From NCBI GenBank assembly GCA_046542355.1, contig JBKHBN010000010.1:1-50759 (forward strand): a stretch of DNA of 50,759 nucleotides. The letters are read 5' to 3'. The notes under the pieces are model-generated. The model had not been told where the DNA came from. It was given only the letters and a program-made list of their open reading frames with translations, and searched no databases. Within the stretch, counting starts at the first letter, position 1; each line of letters starts with the position of its first letter. Shown in pieces: positions 50,466-50,759 of the stretch. This DNA comes from UBA1672 sp046542355 (GTDB taxonomy: Bacteria; Pseudomonadota; Alphaproteobacteria; Micavibrionales; Micavibrionaceae). The translations under genes and the position numbers were made by a program.

Positions 50466-50759
50466 AGGAATCCCAGATTTATGTGAAGGGCATAGTCCGA
50501 TAATTTCAGGTTGAATGATTTTTGCTAATTAATTTGAGTATGAGGGTATGTAGAGAGACTTTAATAATTGATTTTACAATACTAATGTATGCCAATCAAC
50601 CATCTTTTGTTTGCAACTATAGTAAGATAATGTAGGATTTCTCCCGGTGTTTTAATTGTGTTTTATGTATGCTTTATTGTGTTGTTCTCGGGAGAGCGTT
50701 TTGTATATTCATCCGTATATTGTCACCTCCGGTTTGATTTTTTTCTGCATTCTGCCATT
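50466..50759 (+). other. Gene-free stretch at the right edge
   Basis: 294 bp upstream of the yjbH-type gene, AT-rich, containing its promoter presumably. I can support no gene, repeat or terminator here; the window ends within it. Confidence 0.3.

Noticed and set aside
1..50759. CRISPR array, rRNA operon, restriction or toxin-antitoxin system
   Set aside because: No regularly spaced repeats, no rRNA sequence, and no genes of such defence types were found on either strand.

Overview
The window reads as a chromosomal segment of an alphaproteobacterium of moderate to low GC. The evidence is gene order and gene types: pal-cpoB-tilS-ftsH-glmM in that order, a full cpa/tad pilus locus of the Caulobacter kind, a CpdR-type receiver, and class-specific lipoprotein families. 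The exact lineage cannot be fixed from sequence alone. A Micavibrio- or Rhodospirillales-like organism is a guess. Nearly all space is coding, and most genes have convincing homologues.

Layout. 1-3350: envelope cluster with a divergent LpoA-like lipoprotein (cut by the window edge), rsmI, yraN and a BON-domain lipoprotein, the same set as around yraLMN/dolP in enterobacteria. 3432-9828: a SirB1-type protein, pal, cpoB, tilS, an unknown protein and ftsH. 9832-13570: a convergent lipoprotein with a decayed SGNH-like fold, glmM and purA. 13570-13932: a compact, strongly folded, MITE-like element that begins at the purA stop codon. 14123-29772: a 15.6-kb plus-strand Tad locus: pseudokinase, small membrane protein, two TadE-like pseudopilins, TadG, Flp, CpaA-CpaF, TadB, TadC. 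29769-32381 (minus strand): a beta-rich protein without a leader, TadD, and a free-standing secretin N-domain protein. 32530-36905 (minus): a five-gene manganese/iron ABC uptake operon ending in mntR, with a 16-bp palindrome sitting in its promoter. 37158-39939: an isolated prepilin-like protein, a class 1A dihydroorotate dehydrogenase and hldD. 40157-41169: a lipoprotein, a 54-codon relic of a tyrosine integrase flanked by near-identical 18-bp direct repeats, and a tRNA-Val. 41283-47886: a large leaderless LysM/amidase, cpdR, a GT4 glycosyltransferase, an unknown secreted protein and rluD. 47887-50759: a gene-free stretch that may hold a small RNA, then a YjbH-type outer-membrane protein.

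How the genes fit together. Two themes dominate. The first is envelope building and trimming: Pal/CpoB, the LpoA-like activator, DolP-like protein, GlmM, HldD, YjbH and the amidase. The second is surface attachment by Tad pili, where CpaA processes Flp and the TadE-like proteins, CpaF/TadB/TadC drive assembly, and CpaB/CpaC/CpaD/TadD/TadG form the envelope-spanning channel. The least explained items are the pseudokinase plus membrane protein heading the Tad locus, the repeat ends that coincide with the stop codons of purA and tadD, the leaderless amidase, and the integrase scar beside tRNA-Val. I did not find a clearly new multi-gene system; the pseudokinase/membrane-protein pair is the best candidate for an undescribed component.
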